Shown here piece after piece: positions 1 through 5,843 of a DNA stretch of 25,300 bases. The notes below the pieces were generated by a model. That model was not told where the DNA came from. It searched no databases and saw nothing but the letters and a program-made list of their open reading frames with translations. Source of the DNA: Burkholderiaceae bacterium (lineage in GTDB: Bacteria > Pseudomonadota > Gammaproteobacteria > Burkholderiales > Burkholderiaceae_C). The stretch spans positions 1 to 25,300 of the forward strand of contig JAGOBT010000001.1 of the NCBI GenBank assembly GCA_017999135.1. Direction: 5' to 3'. How positions within the stretch are numbered: position 1 is the first letter of the stretch; each line of letters opens with the position of its first letter. A program made the position numbers and the translations under genes.

Positions 1-220
1 AGAACACCACCACCACCTTGCCCTTGTAGTCGGCCAGGCTGCGCAGCTGGCCATCGGGGTCGGACAGCTGCAGCGTGCGGGCGTACTCGGCACCGGTGAT
101 GTCGATGGACTTGAAGGCGGGTTTGCTGCCGCCGGGCAGGCCACCATCGCAGCCGGCCAGGGCAGCCGCAGCCGTGGCCAGCAGCAGGGCGCGTCGCGCA
201 ACGATGGGTGTCACAGCCAT
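1..220 (-). CDS. SCO1/SenC family copper chaperone lipoprotein, N-terminal part only
   Basis: SCO proteins deliver copper to the CuA site of cytochrome c oxidase at the outer face of the inner membrane. Only the first 73 residues are in the window; the gene runs off the left edge. Visible are a positively charged start, a hydrophobic stretch and a lipobox ending LAGC at Cys24, so it is probably a lipoprotein. The next segment ([11 protein letters not shown]) is the usual first strand of the thioredoxin-like fold in this family. The CxxxC copper motif would lie just beyond the edge and cannot be seen. The start ATG overlaps the end of ctaB by 10 bases, so translation is probably coupled. Family call rests on N-terminal pattern plus position after ctaA-ctaB, where a SCO gene is usual. 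Confidence 0.82.
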   Translation of the reverse strand, partial: MAVTPIVARRALLLATAAAALAGCDGGLPGGSKPAFKSIDITGAEYARTLQLSDPDGQLRSLADYKGKVVVVF

Positions 221-1113
221 GGCATCAGGTAGTGGTCGACCAGCAGTGCCGCAAACAACAGCGACAGGTGCCAGATCGAGAATCGGAAGGTCTTGCGCGC
301 CAGGGCGTCGCTGTAGTTTCGCCACAGCATCCAGCCGTAGGCGATGAACCAGACGCCCAGTACCACCGCGCAGGCCAGGTACAGCCAACCGCTCATGCCG
401 ATGATGAACGGCAGCAGCGTGCCGGCGAACAGCACCAAGGTGTAGAGCAGGACATTCAGACGGGTGAAGTCGCTGCCGTGGGTGACCGGCAGCATCGGCA
501 GGCCGGAGCGGCGGTAGTCTTCCACCCGGTACAGCGCCAGCGCCCAGAAGTGCGGCGGCGTCCACAGGAAGATGATCAGCACCAGGGCCAGCGCCTCGGG
601 GCCGACATCGTTGCGCAGCGCCGCCCAGCCCAGCAGCGGCGGCATGGCGCCGGACGCCCCGCCGATGACGATGTTCTGCGGCGTCATCGGCTTGAGCACC
701 ACGGTGTAGATGACCGCATAGCCGACGAAGGTGGCGAAGGTCAGCCACATCGTCAGCGGGTTCACCCACCAGTACAGCAGCGCGCTGCCCAGGCTGCACA
801 GCACGGCCGAGAACAGCAGCGCCTGCGCGGTGCTGAGCTCGCCCTTGGCGGTGGGGCGCCAGGCGGTGCGGGCCATCTTGCTGTCGATGGCCTGCTCGAC
901 CAGGCAGTTGAAGGCCGCTGCCGCGCTGGCCACCAGCCAGATGCCGATGGTGGCGGGCACCGCCACCTGCAGGCTGGGCAAGCCGGGCTCGGCCAGCAGC
1001 ATGCCGATGACGGCGCAGAACACGATCAGCTGCACCACCCGGGGCTTGGTCAGCGCCAGGTACTGCCGCACACGGCTGGCCGCGGGGCTGGAGGGAAGGA
1101 CGGAGGCAGTCAT
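211..1113 (-). CDS. ctaB: Heme O synthase (protoheme IX farnesyltransferase)
   Basis: Transfers a farnesyl group to heme B to make heme O, the precursor of heme A for cytochrome c oxidase; an inner-membrane UbiA-superfamily prenyltransferase. The 300-residue product is normal length and has about nine hydrophobic segments. The first Asp-rich motif appears as N69xxxE73xxxD77 followed by [10 protein letters not shown]; Glu in the middle position is, as far as I recall, usual in betaproteobacterial members. [12 protein letters not shown] (about 136-147) and [12 protein letters not shown] (about 199-210) are the other conserved loops. The ATG at 1113 was chosen because everything upstream in this frame overlaps ctaA and reads as arginine/glycine-rich shadow sequence. 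It lies 17 bases after ctaA and overlaps the SCO start. Also called cyoE or COX10. Confidence 0.95.
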   Translation of the reverse strand: MTASVLPSSPAASRVRQYLALTKPRVVQLIVFCAVIGMLLAEPGLPSLQVAVPATIGIWLVASAAAAFNCLVEQAIDSKMARTAWRPTAKGELSTAQALLFSAVLCSLGSALLYWWVNPLTMWLTFATFVGYAVIYTVVLKPMTPQNIVIGGASGAMPPLLGWAALRNDVGPEALALVLIIFLWTPPHFWALALYRVEDYRRSGLPMLPVTHGSDFTRLNVLLYTLVLFAGTLLPFIIGMSGWLYLACAVVLGVWFIAYGWMLWRNYSDALARKTFRFSIWHLSLLFAALLVDHYLMPWL

Positions 1114-1130
1114 CGGCAGAACATCGGATT

Positions 1131-2327
1131 CTAGGAGGCCGACGGCCGACCGGCCGTGACCGGGCCGCCCGCGGGCGGCCGGCGTGCGCCGCTGGCCGCC
1201 GAGCTTGCCAAGGCCGTCACGCCCGGCGCCAGCCGCAGCCGCGCCCACAGCGACACCAGCACCGCCACCAGGCCAGCGGCACCGGCGCTGTGGGCCAGCG
1301 CCGCCACGATCGGCCAGCCCAGCACCACGTTCGACAGGCCGCTGGCCAGTTGCCAGGCCAGCAGCGCGCACAGCGCCAGCATGGTGCGGCGCGCCGCCGC
1401 ATCACCGCTGCGGTTCAGCGCCACGGCCAGCGCCACCAGGGCCAGCACCACCACCACCGCAAACAGCCGGTGCGCCATGTGGATGGCCACCAGCGCGTCG
1501 AACGGCAGCGCGCCGCCCTGCCCGGTCTGGCCCAGGTGGCGCAGCAGGGTGAAGCCATGGACGGCATCCATGCTCGGCCACCACTGGCCGTTGCAGGTGG
1601 GGAAGCCCTGGCAGGCCAGCACGGCGTAATTGGTGCTGACCCAGCCGCCCAGCGCGATCTGCACCACCACCAGCGCCAGCACCACCGCCACCCAGGCCGG
1701 CGCCACGTGTTGCCGCGCCACCTGCAGCGCGCGGGCGCGGAACGACTCATGCTGCAGCACCAGCAGGGCCAGCAGCACTTGGGCCCCCAGCAGGTGCAGC
1801 GTGACGACGGCGGGGTACAGCTTCAGGGTGACGGTGTACTTGCCGAACGCGCCCTGCACCAGCACCCACAGCAGCGTGGCCGTGGCCCACCAGGGGGAGT
1901 GCGGCAGCTGGGCCCGGGCGCGCCACGACATGGCGGCGGCCACCAGGATCAGCGCGCCCACCGCCATTGCCAGGTAGCGGTGCACCATCTCGATCCAGGC
2001 CTTGCCGTGGGTGACCGGCCCGGTGGGCTGGGCGGCCTGGGCGGCGCTGATCTCGGCCTTGGCGCCCCAGGGGGTCAGTTCGCCATAGCAGCCGGGCCAA
2101 TCCGGGCAGCCCAGGCCGGAATCGGTGAGCCGGGTGAAGGCCCCCACCACGATCAGGTCGATGGTGAGAAACAGGATCAGCGCCGTCAGCGCTGCCAGCT
2201 TGCGCGGCAACGGCGCGCCGTGCTGGCGCAGCCACCACCAGGACAGCGGCAGCAAGGCGATCACCGCCGCCAGGCCCAGCAGGCGCAGCAGCGGGGTCCA
2301 GTCGATCAGGGCGTGGGCGGCATCCAT
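1131..2327 (-). CDS. ctaA: Heme A synthase (COX15/CtaA)
   Basis: Oxidises the C8 methyl of heme O to a formyl group, giving heme A for aa3-type oxidases; an integral membrane protein with eight helices in two four-helix halves. In the 398-residue product I see the expected heme-ligand histidines: His116 (VHRY), His178 (LHLL), His286 (AHRL) and His346 (AHSA). Two cysteine pairs in external loops are present, C74/C80 ([12 protein letters not shown]) and C239/C245 (CQGFPTCNG). The ATG at 2327 was preferred to an upstream in-frame ATG at 2402 because the latter would overlap the preceding gene by 65 bases and add a proline/arginine-rich head. It begins 10 bases after the Sco-like gene and precedes ctaB. 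The C-terminal 30 residues are low-complexity Ala/Pro/Gly. Confidence 0.95.
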   Translation of the reverse strand: MDAAHALIDWTPLLRLLGLAAVIALLPLSWWWLRQHGAPLPRKLAALTALILFLTIDLIVVGAFTRLTDSGLGCPDWPGCYGELTPWGAKAEISAAQAAQPTGPVTHGKAWIEMVHRYLAMAVGALILVAAAMSWRARAQLPHSPWWATATLLWVLVQGAFGKYTVTLKLYPAVVTLHLLGAQVLLALLVLQHESFRARALQVARQHVAPAWVAVVLALVVVQIALGGWVSTNYAVLACQGFPTCNGQWWPSMDAVHGFTLLRHLGQTGQGGALPFDALVAIHMAHRLFAVVVVLALVALAVALNRSGDAAARRTMLALCALLAWQLASGLSNVVLGWPIVAALAHSAGAAGLVAVLVSLWARLRLAPGVTALASSAASGARRPPAGGPVTAGRPSAS

Positions 2328-2337
2328 GGCGGGGTGC

Positions 2338-3087
2338 TCAGGGCCGCGAGGCGGCGGCCGCGGGCGCGCTTGCGGGTGCGCCTGCGGATGCCAACGGGTC
2401 ATTGATCAGCGCCTGGCGGCCGGCCTGATCCCAGCCGCCCGACGCCCGCAGCAGGCGGGTGATGTCGCGCTTCAGCTTGGACGGGTCGGCATTCGCAGGG
2501 GCCCGCATCATCCACTCGCCCAGCGGATCGACGACGTAGAGGTGGTCTTCCAGCGCCTGGCCCGGCGCCGGCTTCAGCCAGGCGGCCACGGTGGCGCGGG
2601 GCACGCGCAGCATGTGCATGCCGGGCGTGCCGGCCAGCGCCTGCTGCAGCGCCGGCTTCACCGGCGCGTCGTCGATCACCAGCCACAGCTTGTCGATGCG
2701 GTCGCGGTCGCGGCCGTTCATCTCGCGCAACTGGCGCTGCATGAACAACCGCTGCTCGCAGGCCTCGGCGCAGGCGCCACTGTCGACCACCACCAGCAGC
2801 CACTGCCCGGCCAGGCCGCGCAGCACCTGGGGCGCGCCGCCGTCCAGCGGCTGTGCCGGCACGGCCGGCATGGGCACCGTGGGCTGGATCAGGTCGCTGT
2901 AGGCGGTGGCGCCACCGGTCGGCCGCACGACGTAGTACAGCGTGTAGCTGGCAATCATCGGCGCAGCACAGGCCGCCATGATCAGCAGCATCTTGAAGCG
3001 GCCGCTGGCCCGTTGGCGTGTCATCGCATCCACGGGGGTCGGCAGCGAATGCACGGTCAGGCCCAGGGGCTCGGAGGGTTCGTTCAT
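2338..3087 (-). CDS. Membrane-anchored Sco-like (thioredoxin-fold) protein of the oxidase-assembly cluster, function unproven
   Basis: I do not know a named family for this 249-residue product; it is usually left as a hypothetical membrane protein in this position. Seen: a polar N-terminus, one hydrophobic segment at about 33-53, then a soluble domain containing GQWLLVVVDSGACAEAC with Cys106 and Cys110 as a CxxxC pair, and EDHLYVVDPLGEW with Asp181-His182, followed by a helix (about 202-215). Spacing and order (CxxxC, then an Asp-His before a 'VDPxG' strand) match the copper ligands of SCO proteins, although the Pro after the second Cys is missing. The C-terminal 20 residues are Ala/Ser/Pro-rich. 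The start ATG at 3087 overlaps the SURF1 stop as ATGA; ctaA follows after 10 bases. Inference: a periplasm-facing copper or thiol-redox helper for oxidase assembly. Confidence 0.72.
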   Translation of the reverse strand: MNEPSEPLGLTVHSLPTPVDAMTRQRASGRFKMLLIMAACAAPMIASYTLYYVVRPTGGATAYSDLIQPTVPMPAVPAQPLDGGAPQVLRGLAGQWLLVVVDSGACAEACEQRLFMQRQLREMNGRDRDRIDKLWLVIDDAPVKPALQQALAGTPGMHMLRVPRATVAAWLKPAPGQALEDHLYVVDPLGEWMMRAPANADPSKLKRDITRLLRASGGWDQAGRQALINDPLASAGAPASAPAAAASRP

Positions 3088-3878
3088 GCGGCAGGCTTGG
3101 AGGACACGGAGCGCCGCCACGGGCGGACGATTTGGAACCACAGCGTGAGGCCGACAAGCAACGCGCTGAGCGAGAACCACTGGAAGGCATAGCCGTGGTG
3201 CTTGCCGACATCGACAGCCACCGCCGGCCAGGTGCGCAGCAGGCCGTCATCGGGCCAGACGCTGCTGGCCGGGGTACCACCCGGCACCGGCTGCGTCGGC
3301 TGGGTTTGCTGCACCGACAACGGCCGCAGGGCCAAACCGGTTTCGGCAGCAAACCCCGCAAGATCAAGATTTTGCCGGATCGGCCCCTGCTCGGTGCCGT
3401 CCAGCGCCAACAGCCTGGACGGCGGCGGGGCCAGCCGGCCGGTCACCAGCACCTCGCCGGGCTGGTCGGGCAGCGGCTGCAGGCGGCTGCGGTCGGTGAA
3501 GTCGCGCGGCATCCAGCCGCGCTGCACCAGCACCACGTCGTCCGGCGCCAACTGCAGCGGCGTGACCACGAAGAAGCCCTGGCGGGCGTTCATCTGCCGG
3601 TTGTCCAGGTACACGGTGCGTTCGGACAGCCAGCGGCCACGCAGCTGCACCAGGCGGTAGTGCTGGTCAGCGGCAGCGGGCTCGGTGCGCGGCAGGTCGG
3701 CCTGCGGCAGCGGCGGCAGGCTGCCGCGCGCGGTGATGCGGGCCTGCAGGTCCAGCTTCTGCTGCGCACGGTCCAGCTGCCACCGGCCCAGGCGGGCGGT
3801 GGCGGCCACCGCCAGCGCGGCAGCCACCAGCACCAGCACGCGGCGGCCGGCAGGCGCCGATGGCCCGCGGCTCAGCAT
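3084..3878 (-). CDS. SURF1 family cytochrome c oxidase assembly protein
   Basis: SURF1 proteins help insert heme A into subunit I of cytochrome c oxidase. The 264-residue product has the family architecture of two membrane helices flanking a large external domain: helix 1 at about 13-29 followed by the signature GRWQLDRAQQK, and helix 2 near the C-terminus in GYAFQWFSLSALL. Other family segments are VYLDNRQMNARQGFFVVTPL and VLVQRGWMPRDF. It is the first gene of the minus-strand assembly cluster and its stop overlaps the start of the Sco-like gene (ATGA), suggesting coupling. The gene starts only 30 bases from the divergent small membrane protein gene, so the two share a very short promoter region. 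No oxidase structural gene is next to it here. Confidence 0.93.
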   Translation of the reverse strand: MLSRGPSAPAGRRVLVLVAAALAVAATARLGRWQLDRAQQKLDLQARITARGSLPPLPQADLPRTEPAAADQHYRLVQLRGRWLSERTVYLDNRQMNARQGFFVVTPLQLAPDDVVLVQRGWMPRDFTDRSRLQPLPDQPGEVLVTGRLAPPPSRLLALDGTEQGPIRQNLDLAGFAAETGLALRPLSVQQTQPTQPVPGGTPASSVWPDDGLLRTWPAVAVDVGKHHGYAFQWFSLSALLVGLTLWFQIVRPWRRSVSSKPAA

Positions 3879-3894
3879 GCCACCGCCCTGCCGG

Positions 3895-3900
3895 GATAAT
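3895..3900 (+). promoter_or_regulatory. Possible -10 box for the small twin-helix membrane protein gene
   Basis: The 30-base gap between SURF1 and the divergent small gene contains GATAAT eight bases before the ATG at 3909. No good -35 hexamer is visible 16-18 bases upstream. If this is the promoter, transcription would begin at or within a base or two of the start codon, giving a leaderless mRNA; no Shine-Dalgarno sequence is visible either, which fits. Weak evidence, because one six-base match can arise by chance. Confidence 0.28.
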
Positions 3901-3908
3901 CTGCGCCG

Positions 3909-4127
3909 ATGAAAACCGTGATCGTCATTGCCCTGGTGCTGGTGCTGGCCTCGTTGGCCGGTGCCGGATTGTTCATGCTGCGCAAGGGTGGCAGCAGCAG
4001 TTCCCGCGATGGCCGCATGGCGCGCGCGCTGGCCCTGCGGGTGGGGCTGTCGATCGCGCTGTTCCTGTTCATCCTGCTGAGCTGGGCCATGGGCTGGGTG
4101 CGGCCCACCGGCCTGCCCGTCGGCTGA
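3909..4127 (+). CDS. Small twin-transmembrane protein (DUF2909-like)
   Basis: A 72-residue inner-membrane protein with two hydrophobic helices (about 3-23 and 44-64) joined by a short polar, positively charged loop (RKGGSSSSRDGRMARA). The pattern and length match the DUF2909 small membrane proteins that sit beside oxidase genes in Burkholderiales. The function is unknown to me; proximity suggests a role with cytochrome oxidase, which is inference only. It is the only plus-strand gene in this part, divergent from SURF1 and convergent with the ribosomal operon. The hairpin terminator at 4154-4178 lies 26 bases after its stop. ATG at 3909 is the only sensible start, and no Shine-Dalgarno sequence is visible. 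Confidence 0.75.
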   Translation: MKTVIVIALVLVLASLAGAGLFMLRKGGSSSSRDGRMARALALRVGLSIALFLFILLSWAMGWVRPTGLPVG

Positions 4128-4151
4128 CCACCAGGCCCCCCATCCACCATG

Positions 4152-4178
4152 AAAAAGGCCGGCTGCAAGCCGGCCTTT
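4152..4178 (-). terminator. Intrinsic terminator of the rpsF-priB-rpsR-rplI operon, probably bidirectional
   Basis: A perfect 10-bp stem (AAAGGCCGGC at 4154-4163 with GCCGGCCTTT at 4169-4178) and a five-base loop. Read on the minus strand the stem is followed by a run of five T, 22 bases after the rplI stop, which is a textbook rho-independent terminator. On the plus strand only three T follow, so it may also serve the small membrane protein gene but less strongly. Confidence 0.88.
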
Positions 4179-4199
4179 GTGCGCTGGCAGCAGGCAGGA

Positions 4200-4652
4200 T
4201 CAGTCGGCTGCGGCCACCACGTGCACGGCCACCTCGACGACCACGTCGCTGTGCACCGCCACCGACACCGGGAACTCGCCCAGTGCCTTCAGCGGGCCGT
4301 TGGGCATGCGCACCTGGGCCTTGGCCACGTCGAAGCCCATCTTCTTCAGGCTGTCGGCCACGTCAGCGTTGGTCACCGAGCCGAACAGGCGGCCATCCAC
4401 GCCGGCCTTCTGGGCGATGGTGACGGTCTTGCCGCCCAGCTTCTCGCCGACGGCCTGCGCGGCGGCCAGCTTCTCGGCGGCCGTCTTTTCCAGCTCCGCG
4501 CGGCGGGCTTCGAATTCGGCGATGGCAGCGGTGGTGGCGCGGCGGGCTTGCTTGGTGGGGATCAGGAAGTTGCGGGCAAAGCCGTCCTTCACCTTGACCA
4601 CGTCACCCAGGTTGCCCAGGTTGGCCACTTTTTCAAGCAGGATGATTTGCAT
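4200..4652 (-). CDS. rplI: 50S ribosomal protein L9
   Basis: Large-subunit protein L9. The 150-residue product begins with the family signature [19 protein letters not shown] and the conserved [12 protein letters not shown] segment, followed by the long connecting helix rich in Ala/Glu/Lys (about 40-75) and the C-terminal domain ([16 protein letters not shown]). Length is normal. A good Shine-Dalgarno sequence (GAAGGAG) lies about eight bases before the ATG. Last gene of the operon, 13 bases after rpsR, ended by the strong terminator at 4152-4178. Confidence 0.98.
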   Translation of the reverse strand: MQIILLEKVANLGNLGDVVKVKDGFARNFLIPTKQARRATTAAIAEFEARRAELEKTAAEKLAAAQAVGEKLGGKTVTIAQKAGVDGRLFGSVTNADVADSLKKMGFDVAKAQVRMPNGPLKALGEFPVSVAVHSDVVVEVAVHVVAAAD

Positions 4653-4665
4653 GGTGTGGGCTCCT

Positions 4666-4956
4666 TCAGACGCGGTGCTGGTCGCTGTACGGCACCAGCG
4701 CCAGGAAGCGCGCGCGCTTGATGGCGACGGTCAGCTGGCGTTGATAGAACGCACGCGTGCCGGTCAGGCGGGCGGGCGTGATCTTGCCGTTCTCGCCGAT
4801 GAAGTCACGCAGGGTGTCCACATCCTTGTAGTCGATCTCTTCGACGTTGGCGACGGTGAAGCGGCAGAAGCGCTTGCGCTTGAACAGCAGCGACTGCGTG
4901 TTGCGCTTGGGCTTGCGGTCCTTGGAAAACTTACCTTTACCACGGGGCGGGGGCAT
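4666..4956 (-). CDS. rpsR: 30S ribosomal protein S18
   Basis: Small-subunit protein S18, which binds the platform as a heterodimer with S6 encoded in the same operon. The 96-residue product has a basic N-terminal extension ([19 protein letters not shown]) and the S18 core: [25 protein letters not shown] and [20 protein letters not shown] single Cys follows the KRKRF segment (RKRFCRF), as in most S18 proteins. Shine-Dalgarno AAAGAGGTG lies five bases before the ATG. It sits 12 bases after priB and 13 before rplI. Confidence 0.98.
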   Translation of the reverse strand: MPPPRGKGKFSKDRKPKRNTQSLLFKRKRFCRFTVANVEEIDYKDVDTLRDFIGENGKITPARLTGTRAFYQRQLTVAIKRARFLALVPYSDQHRV

Positions 4957-4968
4957 GGTGCACCTCTT

Positions 4969-5298
4969 TCAAATGGGTGTCGGGCTGGATGTGCCGGACG
5001 GTGAATCGGGGGAGTCGGGAGTCAGCTCGGTGATGTGGAACAGCAGACCGCGGCCGTTGCGCGCCATGCCCAGGAAGCCGCCGAACAGGCCGGTGGATCC
5101 GAGGGCCAGCGCACCCAGGGGCTGTGCCAACGCGCCGATCGCCAGGGCCTTGATCTCGACAGAGACCTGGCGCGGCTGCCCGTCTTCGGTGACCGTGCTG
5201 CCATGTTGCAGCTTGCAGTCGATGGCCGGAAGACCGGCGGGCGTGTAGCGCACGGCGCCCCGCTCGACCAGCTGGGCCGACAGAACCAGGCGGTTCAT
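4969..5298 (-). CDS. priB: Primosomal replication protein N (PriB)
   Basis: PriB is a single-stranded-DNA-binding OB-fold protein that helps PriA restart stalled replication forks. The product is 109 residues from the chosen ATG (MNRLVLSAQLV, matching the family's N-terminal strand); an in-frame ATG 15 bases upstream would add only MPAPP. Recognisable are GLPAIDCKLQHGS and the second half of the OB barrel (VSVEIKALAIGALA, GGFLGMARNGRGLLFHITE). The last dozen residues are Ser/Pro/Thr-rich and probably disordered. The position between rpsF and rpsR is the classic proteobacterial arrangement and supports the call. Confidence 0.93.
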   Translation of the reverse strand: MNRLVLSAQLVERGAVRYTPAGLPAIDCKLQHGSTVTEDGQPRQVSVEIKALAIGALAQPLGALALGSTGLFGGFLGMARNGRGLLFHITELTPDSPDSPSGTSSPTPI

Positions 5299-5335
5299 CG
5301 GCGGCGCCGGCAACGGTGCGGCTGGGCCGTTCCAA

Positions 5336-5701
5336 TCAGGCGCTGGCCTCCGGTGCGGGGGCCTTGCGGGCCTCTTCCTTCTCGACCGCCTTCATCATCA
5401 CCGACGGGGTGGTCTCGGCCTTGGACTTCACCACCGTCAGGTGGCGCAGCACGGCGTCGTTGAAGCGGAAGCCGGTCTCGATCTCAGCCAGGGTGTCCTT
5501 GCTGCATTCGATGTTCAGGCACACGTAGTGCGCCTTGCCCAGCTTCTGGATCTGGTAGGCCAGCTGGCGGCGGCCCCAGTCTTCGACACGGTGCACCTTG
5601 CCGGCGGCAGCGGTGACGATGCCCTTGTAGCGTTCCAGCATGGCCGGAACCTGCTCGCTCTGATCCGGGTGGATCAGGAGAACGATCTCATAGTGACGCA
5701 T
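5336..5701 (-). CDS. rpsF: 30S ribosomal protein S6
   Basis: Small-subunit platform protein S6. The 121-residue product starts [17 protein letters not shown] and contains the core [19 protein letters not shown] and [17 protein letters not shown]; the C-terminal tail (about 100-121) is acidic/Ala-rich, as is common. The ATG at 5701 is preferred over an upstream in-frame ATG at 5788 because it gives the family N-terminus and has a strong Shine-Dalgarno sequence (AAGGAGTG, three bases before the ATG). First gene of the operon; 37 bases separate it from priB. Its leader carries two hairpins and a -10 box (separate entries). Confidence 0.98.
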   Translation of the reverse strand: MRHYEIVLLIHPDQSEQVPAMLERYKGIVTAAAGKVHRVEDWGRRQLAYQIQKLGKAHYVCLNIECSKDTLAEIETGFRFNDAVLRHLTVVKSKAETTPSVMMKAVEKEEARKAPAPEASA

Positions 5702-5717
5702 GAACACTCCTTGTGGG

Positions 5718-5752
5718 TTCCGGTGGCCAGCCATTGGGGGCCGGCCTCGGAA
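5718..5752 (-). promoter_or_regulatory. Hairpin just upstream of rpsF, candidate S6:S18 autoregulatory RNA element
   Basis: In the minus-strand transcript the sequence folds as a 5-bp outer stem (TTCCG with CGGAA), an internal loop (A on the 5' side, AC on the 3' side), an 8-bp inner stem (GGCCGGCC with GGCTGGCC, one G-U pair) and a CCCAAT loop. It ends five bases before the Shine-Dalgarno sequence of rpsF. Known biology: many bacteria have an rpsF-leader hairpin with an ACCG-containing asymmetric internal loop that binds the S6:S18 complex and represses translation. The position and the ACCG in the 3' strand fit; I could not check it against the Rfam model. Confidence 0.5.
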
Positions 5753-5790
5753 GCTGCCCGACGGGCGACATGCCTGGCGGTGCAGCAAGC

Positions 5791-5820
5791 GCTGACCACC
5801 AGCGTCATCCGGTGGTCAGC
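5791..5820 (-). repeat. Perfect 10-bp inverted repeat in the symporter-rpsF intergenic region
   Basis: GCTGACCACC (5791-5800) and GGTGGTCAGC (5811-5820) are exact reverse complements around a 10-base loop. It lies downstream of the symporter stop and of the TATAAT box, so it would be in the 5' leader of the rpsF mRNA and in any symporter read-through RNA. No T-run follows on either strand, so an intrinsic terminator is doubtful. Alternatives are a rho-assisted terminator hairpin, a leader structure or a protein-binding operator. Confidence 0.6.
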
Positions 5821-5837
5821 TTCAGGGAAAGCCCGCG

Positions 5838-5843
5838 ATTATA
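5838..5843 (-). promoter_or_regulatory. Consensus -10 box (TATAAT) for the rpsF operon
   Basis: The minus strand reads TATAAT at 5843-5838, overlapping the TAA stop of the symporter gene, followed by a GC-rich discriminator (CGCGGG) of the type seen at stringently controlled ribosomal promoters. No convincing -35 hexamer is present 16-18 bases upstream, where the sequence is still symporter coding. This places the predicted mRNA start near 5831 and gives a leader of roughly 130 bases. Confidence 0.55.

Noticed and set aside
4149..4721. Plus-strand frame beginning ATGAAAAAGGCC just after the twin-helix gene
   Set aside because: Its 'start' is the stem of the rplI terminator and the rest is antisense to rplI.
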